Assembly (NCBI RefSeq): GCF_001953305.1 | Contig: NZ_MTFE01000010.1 | Coordinates: 3,765,809 to 3,813,934 of the forward strand | Source of the DNA: Cnuella takakiae | Lineage (GTDB): Bacteria > Bacteroidota > Bacteroidia > Chitinophagales > Chitinophagaceae | Direction: 5' to 3' | DNA length: 48,126 nt | Part shown: in pieces, positions 26,376-35,298 of the stretch | Layout of the letters: each line of letters starts with the position of its first letter | Numbering within the stretch: the first letter of the stretch is position 1 | The notes under the pieces: generated by a model | Database searches by the model: none | What the model was told of the DNA's origin: nothing | What the model saw: only the letters and a program-made list of their open reading frames with translations | Position numbers and translations under genes: made by a program

Positions 26376-27881
26376 TCACTTCTTTTTACCCCAAACTGCC
26401 CTACCATTGTTGTTGAGGCCAGTGAAGACGATCGTGTTCTTCTTGTTCTCCCAGTCACGGCCTTTTTGCACATACACCTTATCGGTGGTGCCGTTGCTCC
26501 AGCGCAGTTCCAACCAGGGAGCGGTATAACTCCAGGTATTGCCGCCGCCGCTATTAAGGCTACCGTCAGCATTGAGCGTCAGGTCTACAGCGCTTTGATA
26601 GTCGGGCGAAAGCTGCTCGTTTTCATAACCCGGCACCACGTTGTAATTGAGGTAAATCTGCTCCCAGCTGCCGGCTATATCTGCTTGGGCAACAGCAGCA
26701 TTATCTTCCAATGCATAACGCTCCGGCGAGGCCACCGGCCAGCCATCTGCCGTCCAAAACAGTTTGCGCACATGCAATACCATGTAGGCACGGTTTACTT
26801 CGGGACGGCCCTGGTGACCAATAAAAAACTGTCCATTGCCATCGGTAAATACCGATGGGTGCGAAACCCCTGCCCAGCCGGCATGACCGCTGAACTTATA
26901 AGGCGCTACGATCATGGGCCCGTGGTCGGACTGCGTGGTTACATCTACGCCGTTCCAATCAAGGAAAGGCCCGTTGGCATTGCGCGAACGGTACACCCTT
27001 GTGTTGTACTTGGTAGATAACCAGTCGTAGGCAACAAAAAGGTAATAGTACTGGGTAGTAGGATTGTAAATGATCTCAGGGCCTTCCAGGTTGCCGTTGT
27101 ACGTATTGCCCGTTTTGCCGCGGCGCACCACCAGGCTGCCTTTATCGCCGCTTGATGCTGCAAGTCCTGTTGCAGGGTCCAGTTTTACTTCAAACAAACC
27201 ATCCCATGCCGAACCATATACCATCCAATGCTCACCCGAAGGCGTAACGGTAACGGTTGGATCGATGGCATTGGTACCCGGGCCATCAGTTGCGGATTGT
27301 ACTACCAGCCCGCGCTCTGTCCATGGACCTTCGGGGTTGGAAGCAGTAAGCAATCCTATTGCACTTACGCGGAAACCGGTAGAAGCAAGCGAATAGTACA
27401 GGCGGTATTCGTTACCCACCTTCATGATATAAGGTGCCCAAATACCGGTATTTGGCGCAGCGTTCATGCCCCTGATGTACTGAACCGCCTGTGCGGGCAA
27501 GCCATTTAGTGCCTGTCCTACATAACTCCACTGCACCAGGTCTTTCGACTTGCGCACCATGATGCCGGGACCGGGCAGGGTATTGCCATAAGAGGCATCG
27601 GTGCTGTAACAGTAATACCAGTCTCCTACCTTCAAAATCGAAGGATCGTGGGTATTATAAGGCCCCCAATTATACCGGTTTTCGAATGAAACCAGGTTGG
27701 GGTAGGTATCTGTGATAGCGTTGATGTCAAAAGAAGTAGTGGGCGGTGTAACAACAGGCGGATCTACCGGTGTAGGATTGGGTGCCGGCGAATCTTTTTT
27801 CCCGCAGGATGTGGCGCCTCCCATCAGCAGCAATGCCGCTAAAGCAGTGATGCAAATATTTTTTGGCTGGGCAATCTTCAT
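26376..27881 (-). CDS. GH43 endo-arabinanase-like lipoprotein with C-terminal beta domain
   Basis: 501 residues from the ATG at 27881. A lipoprotein signal (GGATSC, Cys26) is followed by a proline-rich linker, then the propeller with Asp in THDPSILKVGDWYY, WAPYIMKVGNEY, Asp in NAIDPTVTV and Glu in NLEGPEIIY, and a C-terminal sandwich from about 400 (with GSWEQIYLNY). This two-domain layout is that of endo-1,5-alpha-L-arabinanases from Bacteroides thetaiotaomicron and Bacillus. As a lipoprotein it could sit on the cell surface and make oligosaccharides for SusCD. Upstream ATGs (27896, 27917) are possible but would only lengthen the region before the signal peptide. Confidence 0.92.
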   Translation of the reverse strand: MKIAQPKNICITALAALLLMGGATSCGKKDSPAPNPTPVDPPVVTPPTTSFDINAITDTYPNLVSFENRYNWGPYNTHDPSILKVGDWYYCYSTDASYGNTLPGPGIMVRKSKDLVQWSYVGQALNGLPAQAVQYIRGMNAAPNTGIWAPYIMKVGNEYRLYYSLASTGFRVSAIGLLTASNPEGPWTERGLVVQSATDGPGTNAIDPTVTVTPSGEHWMVYGSAWDGLFEVKLDPATGLAASSGDKGSLVVRRGKTGNTYNGNLEGPEIIYNPTTQYYYLFVAYDWLSTKYNTRVYRSRNANGPFLDWNGVDVTTQSDHGPMIVAPYKFSGHAGWAGVSHPSVFTDGNGQFFIGHQGRPEVNRAYMVLHVRKLFWTADGWPVASPERYALEDNAAVAQADIAGSWEQIYLNYNVVPGYENEQLSPDYQSAVDLTLNADGSLNSGGGNTWSYTAPWLELRWSNGTTDKVYVQKGRDWENKKNTIVFTGLNNNGRAVWGKKK

Positions 27882-27935
27882 GTTATTAAAAGGCATAAGC
27901 TTGATTGGGGAGAACACCTGACAGTTTTAAGGAAA

Positions 27936-28004
27936 CCCCTAACAGGTCTCGAAGAACTGTTAGGGGTGGTAAAACCTATAAGGTTTTGAAAACCTTATAG
28001 GTTT
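27936..28004. repeat. Inverted repeat pair F between GH51 and GH43 genes
   Basis: First hairpin: CCCCTAACAG (27936-27945) with CTGTTAGGGG (27957-27966). Second: AAACCTATAAGGTTTT (27972-27987) with its exact complement (27989-28004) around one base, identical in arm sequence to the first hairpin of repeat E. It begins 6 nt after the GH51 stop. Confidence 0.85.
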
Positions 28005-28010
28005 CTTACA

Positions 28011-29555
28011 TTATTTCAACTCGAGCACTACTACCGAGAAAGGTTGCATTTTCACGGTGAGGGTATTGCCTTTCAGGCTCGCACCTTTAAACGCTGCGGG
28101 CTGAATTTTATTAGGCTGCGCAAAAGTGTTGTAGTCCTGCAGCTTGGCAGAAGAAAGCACAGTGCCCGTTACGGTTTTGTATTGACCGCCTTCAATGTTG
28201 ATGGTCACTTCCTGTGCCTGCGTAGCGTGCACGTTGGTAAGCGACACATGCGTTACACCCGCCTTGTCTTTGGAAGCCGAAGCCGATACAGCAGGCAGGC
28301 TTTCATTGCCGAAGGTGTAATTGTTGGTCTTGATATTCAGGGGCAGCAGGGTTGCATCCTGGTGCACCTTGTACATATCCAGCACATGGTAGGTTGGGGT
28401 CAGCAGCATCTTGTCGCCCTCGGTGAGGATCACCGACTGCAGCACGTTAACCACCTGGGCCAGGTTGGCCATACGCACCCGGTCGCTGTGGTTGTGGAAG
28501 ATGTTGAGGGTAGCACCGGCGATCATCGCATCGCGCATGGTGTTTTGCTGGAACAGGAAGCCGGGATTGGTACCGGGCTCCACATCATACCAGCCACCCC
28601 ATTCGTCTACCACCAAGGCCACGTTCTTTTTGGGATCGTACTTGTCCATGATGCGCACATGCTTGGTGATGAGCGAATCCATAAACAAGGCACTCTTCAT
28701 GGTTTGGAAGTACTGCTCCTCGGTGAAGGTTGTAGAAGGACCTTTCTTGTCCCACTTGATCACCGAATAATGGTGGAGGGCCAGGCCGCTCAGCATGTTG
28801 TTCGGGATATTTTTCATGAGCACTTCGGTCCAGTTGTAGTCGGCCGAGTTGGAACCCGAAGCAATACGGAACAGCCCGCCGGTATTGGTCCAGTCGCTCA
28901 TGAAGGTGGCGTATTTGCGGTAGGTGTCGCTGTAGTACTCAGGCGTGAAGTTGCCACCGCAACCCCATGCTTCGTTGCCCACACCCCAGAACTTTACCTT
29001 CCAGGGTTCTTTCCTGCCGTTCTCCACACGAAGCTTACTCATGGGGCTTTCGCCACCAAAGTTTACATACTGTACCCAGTCGGCCAGCTCCTGCACGGTG
29101 CCGCTGCCTACATTACCTGCCAGGTAAGGCTCGGTGCCCAGCAGTTCGCACATGTTGAGGAAGTCGTGGGTACCAAAAGAGTTATCCTCGGTAACACCAC
29201 CCCACCATACGTTCACGATCTTGGGGCGCTGCGCCTTGGGGCCAATACCATCTTTCCAATGGTAGGTGTCGGCAAAGCAGCCGCCAGGCCAGCGCAGGTT
29301 GGGTATCTGGAGCTTTTTAAGGGCGGCGATCACATCGTTGCGCACACCGGCGGTGTTGGGCACACGGGAGGTATCACCTACATACATACCGCCATAGATA
29401 CAGCGGCCCAGGTGTTCGGCAAAATGGCCGTAAATGTGTTTGGAGATCACCTGCTGCGGCTTATCGGCCTGCAGGGTGGCTGTGTTTTGCGCATGGGTCA
29501 GGGAAATTGATCCGGCAAAAGCAAGCAGACCAACGATGGATTGCTTCATCTTCAT
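28011..29555 (-). CDS. GH51 alpha-L-arabinofuranosidase, exported
   Basis: 514 residues: signal peptide (to about residue 22), (beta/alpha)8 barrel and C-terminal sandwich, the compact GH51 form. Motifs HIYGHFAEHLGRCIYGGMY and NLRWPGGCFADTYHW are diagnostic. Acid/base Glu195 (GVGNEAWG) and nucleophile Glu318 (VVDEWGGWY) are present. It releases terminal alpha-L-arabinofuranose from arabinan and arabino-oligosaccharides in the periplasm. It is the first gene of the nine-gene unit, and the region before it carries an operator-like palindrome 211 bp upstream, implying a long leader or a further undetected promoter element. Confidence 0.95.
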   Translation of the reverse strand: MKMKQSIVGLLAFAGSISLTHAQNTATLQADKPQQVISKHIYGHFAEHLGRCIYGGMYVGDTSRVPNTAGVRNDVIAALKKLQIPNLRWPGGCFADTYHWKDGIGPKAQRPKIVNVWWGGVTEDNSFGTHDFLNMCELLGTEPYLAGNVGSGTVQELADWVQYVNFGGESPMSKLRVENGRKEPWKVKFWGVGNEAWGCGGNFTPEYYSDTYRKYATFMSDWTNTGGLFRIASGSNSADYNWTEVLMKNIPNNMLSGLALHHYSVIKWDKKGPSTTFTEEQYFQTMKSALFMDSLITKHVRIMDKYDPKKNVALVVDEWGGWYDVEPGTNPGFLFQQNTMRDAMIAGATLNIFHNHSDRVRMANLAQVVNVLQSVILTEGDKMLLTPTYHVLDMYKVHQDATLLPLNIKTNNYTFGNESLPAVSASASKDKAGVTHVSLTNVHATQAQEVTINIEGGQYKTVTGTVLSSAKLQDYNTFAQPNKIQPAAFKGASLKGNTLTVKMQPFSVVVLELK

Positions 29556-29766
29556 GAATGGAAATTTGCGGTTTTAATGGCGTCAAATCTTTACTGGCCG
29601 GGCAACCGGAGGTTTTACCCTAAAGAGGCTTTATCCACATTCCCCGTGCAGATTTTTCTTGCGGTAGTACAGACTTTGCAAGCAAGTTCTGGAGCGAATA
29701 TGACAAGCAGGGCAAATACAACAGGCACCCATCTTTCCAGCTTAAAGAAAGCCGGGGTTCGAATTT

Positions 29767-29785
29767 AAGTGTATTTTTTACAATT
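29767..29785. promoter_or_regulatory. Putative AraR operator upstream of the nine-gene operon
   Basis: AAGTGTATTTTTTACAATT is a 19-bp palindrome with the same outer arms as the site at 38491. Similarity to that site extends beyond it: both are preceded by CCGGGGT..GAATTT and followed by ATTA, so about 38 bp are shared. Confidence 0.7.
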
Positions 29786-29921
29786 ATTATTTTCTGGCAA
29801 AAAAATCTCGGTTTTCCACATTTATGTTGATCAAAATAGCGGTAGTGGAAAGGGCAATTTTTATACAGCCGCTGTAAAGTAGTCCGTTCCTCTTACACAT
29901 AATCGGATATCAGGGGCAGCC

Positions 29922-30002
29922 AGGATGGGAACACGGATACAACGGATTGGAACGGATATCTGTTTTCATCCGTTTCATCCGTTCAATCCGTGTTCCTATC
30001 CT
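29922..30002. repeat. Inverted repeat G (acggat words) downstream of VCBS gene 2
   Basis: Arms 29922-29957 and 29968-30002 are complementary with a few mismatches and one gap, and consist of repeated AACGGAT/ACGGATT words. The element begins 50 nt after the VCBS gene stop (30053) and could end its transcript. Confidence 0.8.
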
Positions 30003-30052
30003 ATCTGTGCAACCACTGAATCCTCATAGGGCCCAAAAGATACCGTAAGATA

Positions 30053-33000
30053 TCACCGGGAAGTGCCGGCTTTCAGTACCGCAAGGCTATGGTTGTTTCG
30101 TGCAGCCAGCAGAAGCCTGCCTTTATTTGCCGTGGGTACCAACAGCAGGTCTTTTACATCCCCATCGAGTGCCAGCCCGGAGCGGGAATAAGGCATAGGA
30201 GTGAATGCACCTTTTCCATTTCCTTGCAATAACAACCCATAACCGGCATCGTAGCGGCCGATCATCGCATCGGCTTCGTACTCGTTTCCAGCAAGCAGGA
30301 TATCTTTTTTACCATCGCCATCAGCATCAAAACAAAGAATGGCATTTACAGGTGCAAACTGTGCCTGTACGGGTAAGGCATGCTCCAGGAAACGACCACC
30401 TCCCCTGTTCTCGATCCACACCGTTTGCATATGATTGCAAGCCAGTTCCTGCCAGCCTTCCCTGCCATAATCAGTCAAAAGACCATTCATGGTTACTGAT
30501 GCAAAATCTTTGTGGAGCAGGTATTTTTTCTTGATGGCAGGAAAGCGGTCAGCCAATTGGTTGCGGTCGGCGGCAGGAAACAACTGGTAAGCACCGTCTT
30601 TGTCTTTCTGGAAATAGGCAGGGATAATGTCAATTGTACCATTCTTATCTACATCCTTTGTGAAGATCTGGAAAGGCCTTTCAGCAGACACGCGGTACCG
30701 GTTATTGGCGCCCATATTGCCGGCAACAAAATCGGTATCGCCATCGCCATCCAGGTCGGCAGCGGCAAGGGAGCGCCACATGCCATTGCCTGTAGCAAGT
30801 ATTGCTTGTGCTGTTGTCTCCACCAGTTTGCCGCCCTTATTCTGAAAAAAGCGAATCGGCATCCATTCGTTGCACAAGACCAAGTCGGGTTTGCGGTCAC
30901 CATCCAAATCCTGCCACATTGCATCGGTAACTAACCCCACCGACTTCAGCGCGGGACAAACCTGGCCTGTTACATCTGTGAAGCGGCCACCATTGTTTTG
31001 CAACACCATACTGGGTGAAGCCTGCGGGTACCGTTGCGGCACTACGTAGCCGCCAACAAAAAGGTCCTGGTCACCGTCGCCGTCGTAATCGGCGGCAGCA
31101 AGAGCTTTGGCGATCATGGAAATTCCGGGTGGCAGGGCCGCATCGTTGCGGGAGAAACGGCCCTTGCCATCATTGTTGTACAAACGCAGGGCATTGTTGG
31201 GGCTACCTGCAGGAAACTCTACGCTGCCGCCACTAACCAACAGGTCGAGGTCGCCATCTTTATCAGCATCAAAGAACAGGGCACCCAGATCTTCTTCGGG
31301 TTTACCGGCAGATACCAAATCATTGCCCAAGAAGCTGCCATCCCCCTTTTGCAAAAACAGTTTACCCGACTGCATAGCAGCACCGCCAATAAAGAAATCC
31401 TCCAACCCATCTCCGTTCACATCACCGGCAGCCATGCAGGGCCCGAGTTGGGAATATTTCTGTAAAAGGCCCCTTTGGGCACCATAGTCGTAAAACTGCA
31501 TTTCAGCATGGGTAAACAGGAGCCCTCTACCATTCCATGCTGCAAACAAAGGTGCTTCGGCAATGGCTTTTGGCATTATTGCATCCAAAGCAGCGCTATA
31601 GTTTACCACCAGCAATACATTTGTTCTGGGTGCAATAATCACCTGCTGTTTACCATCAGGCCAAACAACTTTGATTGAATCCGCTGGCGCTTTTCCCAAA
31701 CCAAAATGCAGGCGCTGGTCAACGCAAGATGAAAAGCCCCGTACAGGGTATTGCTCCAAAAACTGGGTGCTGTCTTTTTGGTAAAGGAAAAGTTTAGCAC
31801 CAATGCCGTTACGATTGGCTACTGATCCTTGCAGTTGTACGGAAATAAAATTGTGAACCGTGTCGGATACTGCTGATCGCAGTTCATTGCGGTACACAAA
31901 TGCTTCCTCGTTCATATTGTTCACCACCAGGTCGAGGTCGCCATCATTATCCAGGTCGGCATAAGCGGCGCCATTGGAAATGGATGGATTATTTAAACCA
32001 GTTTGTGCCGTGAGGTTGTCAAAACCCAGTTGGTGGTTGTTGCGAAAAAAGTAGTTGTCCACTTTTACCGAACCATAATCATCCAGGCTCTTGTTTAGTA
32101 TATCGATGGTTTGTTTGTCGGGGCGCGAAGAACCGCCTCCGAAATTGTAGGAAACAGTAGCCGCCGTGCGTTTGTTTTTAAATGCCGTAAAATCGTTATT
32201 GGTAACATCCTTTGCCAGGCCGTTGGTGATGTGTACATCTTTCCAGCCGTCATTATCAAAATCGGCAAAGAGGATGCTCCAGCTCCAGTCGGTTTCGGAG
32301 ATGCCTGCCAGCTGGCCGATCTCGCTGAAGAAAGGTTCCGTGCGGCCATCCACCTTGCGCATGCCGTTATTCAACTGGAGCACATTGCGCATAAAGGCTG
32401 GCTCGTATCCCATGCGCAGCTGCATCTCGTATTTCTCCTGGCTGAAGACGGTAAACATCATTTTCTTGCGTTCGTTGTCTTCGGGCATCATGTCGAGAGA
32501 GGCAATATCCTGCAGGCCGTCGTTGTTGATGTCGGCGGCATCGGTGCCCATGCTGTTGTAGCTCTGGTGGCGCATGGCTGTGGCAATGCGGTTGGAAAAA
32601 GTGCCATTCCCATTGTTCAGCCAAAGCAGGTCGTTGGCTATATAATCGTTGGCGGCAAATACATCGGGCCAGCCATCGCAGTTTACATCCGATACCACGA
32701 TGCCCAAACCATAACCATCTTCTTTTATTCCAGCTTCAAGGGTAACATCTTTAAAAACGGGATGACTACCTCCGGCCACAACACCTTCATTCCGATACAA
32801 ACGATCCTGCGCCACGGCATTGCCGCTGGTGTCTTTTGGCATCAGGTTGTTGGCGGTATTATCATACAGGCGATGGTTGAGCAGGTAACAATCCAGGTCG
32901 CCATCACGGTCGTAATCGAAAAATGCAGCCTGCGTTGAAAAGCTGGTATCAGCCAACCCATAAACTGCGGCTTGTTCGGTAAAGTGCAATTTGCCATCGT

Positions 33001-33448
33001 TGATGAAGAGGAGGTTTTTTCTTTTAGCACCTTCATGGCTGTGGGATGAGCACACATAGATATCCTGGAAGCCGTCGCTGTTGATATCCACTACGCTGAT
33101 ACCGGTAGCCCACTGGCCGGTACCAACACCGGCATTCTCAGTAATATCCTCAAACCGCATGTTGCCCTTATTCAGGTACAACCTGCTGCTCACCATGCTG
33201 CCACCCAGGTACACATCGGGCAGGCCATCGTTGTTGAAATCGCCGATGCCTACACCGGAGCCGTTGTACATATACTCGTTGTCGAACACATGCACCGAGT
33301 CGCTTTCAGTAATCTGGTTATTGAAAGTGATACCACTTTCGCTTCCTTGCAGAAGGGTAAAATAGAGCGAGCCGCTCTGCAGCTTTTTGGTATTGCAGGC
33401 AAACAGTAAAATCAAAAGGCAAGAGACCGCCAGTATAGAACGAAGCAT
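30053..33448 (-). CDS. VCBS/FG-GAP repeat lipoprotein with ASPIC/UnbV domain
   Basis: 1131 residues from the ATG at 33448; a TTG six codons upstream is less likely. The lipoprotein signal (LLILLFAC, Cys18) is followed by an N-terminal FG-GAP propeller with calcium loops such as DFNNDGLPDVYL, DINSDGFQDIYV and DYDRDGDLDCYL, then an ASPIC/UnbV segment at about 540-625 (GFSSCVDQRLHFGLGKA, DSIKVVWPDGKQQ), and a second set of calcium loops to the C-terminus (DFDADGDG-like variants such as DADKDGDLDLLV). The calcium-loop aspartates predict strong calcium binding. It follows susC2-susD2, matching the gene at 1-1521 after pair 1. The biochemical role is unknown; surface glycan binding or assembly is inference. 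Confidence 0.92.
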   Translation of the reverse strand: MLRSILAVSCLLILLFACNTKKLQSGSLYFTLLQGSESGITFNNQITESDSVHVFDNEYMYNGSGVGIGDFNNDGLPDVYLGGSMVSSRLYLNKGNMRFEDITENAGVGTGQWATGISVVDINSDGFQDIYVCSSHSHEGAKRKNLLFINDGKLHFTEQAAVYGLADTSFSTQAAFFDYDRDGDLDCYLLNHRLYDNTANNLMPKDTSGNAVAQDRLYRNEGVVAGGSHPVFKDVTLEAGIKEDGYGLGIVVSDVNCDGWPDVFAANDYIANDLLWLNNGNGTFSNRIATAMRHQSYNSMGTDAADINNDGLQDIASLDMMPEDNERKKMMFTVFSQEKYEMQLRMGYEPAFMRNVLQLNNGMRKVDGRTEPFFSEIGQLAGISETDWSWSILFADFDNDGWKDVHITNGLAKDVTNNDFTAFKNKRTAATVSYNFGGGSSRPDKQTIDILNKSLDDYGSVKVDNYFFRNNHQLGFDNLTAQTGLNNPSISNGAAYADLDNDGDLDLVVNNMNEEAFVYRNELRSAVSDTVHNFISVQLQGSVANRNGIGAKLFLYQKDSTQFLEQYPVRGFSSCVDQRLHFGLGKAPADSIKVVWPDGKQQVIIAPRTNVLLVVNYSAALDAIMPKAIAEAPLFAAWNGRGLLFTHAEMQFYDYGAQRGLLQKYSQLGPCMAAGDVNGDGLEDFFIGGAAMQSGKLFLQKGDGSFLGNDLVSAGKPEEDLGALFFDADKDGDLDLLVSGGSVEFPAGSPNNALRLYNNDGKGRFSRNDAALPPGISMIAKALAAADYDGDGDQDLFVGGYVVPQRYPQASPSMVLQNNGGRFTDVTGQVCPALKSVGLVTDAMWQDLDGDRKPDLVLCNEWMPIRFFQNKGGKLVETTAQAILATGNGMWRSLAAADLDGDGDTDFVAGNMGANNRYRVSAERPFQIFTKDVDKNGTIDIIPAYFQKDKDGAYQLFPAADRNQLADRFPAIKKKYLLHKDFASVTMNGLLTDYGREGWQELACNHMQTVWIENRGGGRFLEHALPVQAQFAPVNAILCFDADGDGKKDILLAGNEYEADAMIGRYDAGYGLLLQGNGKGAFTPMPYSRSGLALDGDVKDLLLVPTANKGRLLLAARNNHSLAVLKAGTSR

Positions 33449-33524
33449 AAAGAAAAGTTGGAGCAACTAAATGTCTTTTGTTCGTAGGGGTAAGGGAAGG
33501 AAGGACCATGGACCATAAAGTAAA

Positions 33525-33602
33525 GACAACGGACAACGGACTACAGACGGCTGATGAGACTACATGTTGTCGTCAGTCGTCTGTGGTCTGTGGTCTGTGG
33601 TC
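33525..33602. repeat. Inverted repeat H (acagac words) between susD2 and VCBS gene 2
   Basis: Arms 33525-33554 and 33573-33602 pair at 24 of 30 positions and are made of GACCACA/GACAACG words. The tandem copy number on each side is three. It lies in the gap between the susD2 terminator and the VCBS gene start. Confidence 0.78.
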
Positions 33603-33660
33603 ACCCTATAGGAAACCGTTCCAGGTTGCAAGCTAATAGCACCTAAACTTTAATCCTTCC

Positions 33661-33706
33661 ATAAAACGACAAGTTCCCGCCACTTTTCGGTGAACAGGAA
33701 CTTGTC
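33661..33706 (-). terminator. Terminator after susD2
   Basis: The 10-bp perfect arms GACAAGTTCC (33668-33677) and GGAACTTGTC (33697-33706) enclose an inner CAC/GTG stem and are followed on the minus strand by GTTTTAT. It begins 17 nt after the susD2 stop and would separate susCD2 from the VCBS gene. Confidence 0.7.
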
Positions 33707-33723
33707 ATTATTGATATATCTGA

Positions 33724-35274
33724 TTAGTTGGCCGGGTTGGGCTTCAGGTTTTTGTTTACATCCAGTTCGCGCTGCGGGATGGGCAGGTATTCGTTACCGG
33801 GAGTCCAGGTATTGAAGTCCTTGTCATGCGCCTTCAGCTCGGCGAGTTTGGCTGCGTCGTACAACCAACCCCAACGGATGATGTCGTGAATACGCTGTCC
33901 TTCGATTGAGAATTCCAGGGCACGCTCATGGGCAATCTGGTTGCGCATGGCTGCCTGGCTCAAACCGGGCTTGGTGGTAGCCAGGTCGGGCAGACCGGCA
34001 CGGCTGCGTACACGCTGGATGAAGGGGTAAGCTTCAGCAGTGCGGTTCAGTTCGTTCAAAGCTTCAGCATACATCAGCAGAACGTCGGCAAAGCGGAGGA
34101 TGCGGTAGTTGATACCACCTTCCACAACTTCGGCAGCTACACCCTGACCATCGTAGGTATACTTACGGGGATAGATCTTGTTCTGAGGGTTGAACCATGC
34201 ACGGCCATAGGCCTGGGTGCTGTTTTCAGTGGGTTCGTAAGAAGCAATGGTTGCCAGCAACCGGGGATCCAGTTTGTTGGCGGTAGTGCGCTCCTGTTTG
34301 AACTCATTGTAGATCCAGGTTGTAGGCAGGTAGTCGGAGAAGCCTGCGCCTTCCATACCATAGGTGATGGAGAAAGCTTCAGCAGTGCGCCACTGGGTGC
34401 TGGGATTGCCCGTCCAGTTCATTACAGTACCACCAGTTTTGTCGAACTGAATTTCGAACAGCGACTCCGCGTTGTTCTCATTCACGTCCTTGAAGTTGTC
34501 GGCATAGTTCGGCATCAGTGAGTACACGTTCAGCAGGTCACCGGAGAAGAACTTCGCCAGTTCGGCAGCGGCCTTGTTGTAATCTTTACGATACAGGTAT
34601 GCTTTACCCAGCAGGCCTGTTGCTGCGCCCTTTGTAGCACGGCCTTTCTGGCCAGCGTCGAGGCCGGTAACATTAGCGTAAGAAACAGGGAGCTTGGCCT
34701 GTGCGGCAGCCAGGTCGGTGTAGATCTGGTTCCACAGGGTTTCTTCAGAAGCGGTGGCAGGATAAAAATCACTTGCACTCTGTGCAGAGCTGGTGATCAC
34801 CGGAACCGTTTTGAAGTTGGTGGCCAATGTGAAGTAAGCAAAACCACGCAGGAAATGCGCCTGGCCTATCAGGCGATCTTTTTCAGCTGCGGGCAGCACA
34901 TCGTTGCTGTATTTGCCTACATTTTCAAGTGCCTGGTTTGCACGGTTTACAACAATATACAGGTCGCGCCAGATCCACTCAACAGGACCCGAAGTGGTGG
35001 GGATGATGAATTGACCGGTAAGCTCCAGGTCGCCCCAGGGGCTGTCACCGGCAAAGTCGTCACCGCGGCTGTCCTGCAAACCGGGCAGCGAACGCTGGTA
35101 AGTGCCATCCGTGATCAGGCCGTTGTAGATGGCGGTAACCGCTCCGTAAGCCTGTTCTTTAGTTGTATAGTAGCCTTCGTTTGTGAGGTTGTTGGGATCC
35201 ACCTGATCCAGCTTTTTGTCACAACCCATCGTCAACAGGCAGCAAGCGCCAATGATGTATATAGACTTTTTCAT
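33724..35274 (-). CDS. SusD/RagB-family outer-membrane glycan-binding lipoprotein (pair 2)
   Basis: 516 residues with lipobox LTMGC (Cys18). The N-terminal helix CDKKLDQVDPNNLTNEGYY, the TPR-like middle and the end ILRFADVLLMYAEALNELN through YLPIPQRELDVNKNLKPNPAN are characteristic of SusD proteins. It pairs with susC2 at a 24-bp gap and caps that channel at the cell surface. Its sequence is clearly different from SusD1, so the pairs probably bind different oligosaccharides, for example linear versus branched arabinan; that division is my inference. Two operator-like palindromes upstream of susC2 suggest arabinose control. Confidence 0.95.
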   Translation of the reverse strand: MKKSIYIIGACCLLTMGCDKKLDQVDPNNLTNEGYYTTKEQAYGAVTAIYNGLITDGTYQRSLPGLQDSRGDDFAGDSPWGDLELTGQFIIPTTSGPVEWIWRDLYIVVNRANQALENVGKYSNDVLPAAEKDRLIGQAHFLRGFAYFTLATNFKTVPVITSSAQSASDFYPATASEETLWNQIYTDLAAAQAKLPVSYANVTGLDAGQKGRATKGAATGLLGKAYLYRKDYNKAAAELAKFFSGDLLNVYSLMPNYADNFKDVNENNAESLFEIQFDKTGGTVMNWTGNPSTQWRTAEAFSITYGMEGAGFSDYLPTTWIYNEFKQERTTANKLDPRLLATIASYEPTENSTQAYGRAWFNPQNKIYPRKYTYDGQGVAAEVVEGGINYRILRFADVLLMYAEALNELNRTAEAYPFIQRVRSRAGLPDLATTKPGLSQAAMRNQIAHERALEFSIEGQRIHDIIRWGWLYDAAKLAELKAHDKDFNTWTPGNEYLPIPQRELDVNKNLKPNPAN

Positions 35275-35298
35275 GAGAATTTGCTCGATGTTTTTAGA

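Larger units (their letters stand above)
29556..30052. other. Noncoding region between the glycosidase operon and VCBS gene 2
   Basis: This 497-bp stretch holds the probable operator (29767-29785) and an AT-rich block, a leader of about 200 nt before the GH51 ATG, and inverted repeat G next to the VCBS gene end. I saw no convincing promoter box and no supported gene; a Cys-rich 33-codon minus-strand frame (29631-29732) is noted as doubtful. Confidence 0.6.

Noticed and set aside
12911-33602. Word-type inverted repeats as insertion-sequence ends or attachment sites
   Set aside because: There is no transposase, no target duplication visible and the arms face each other over short spacers; they fit hairpin elements better.
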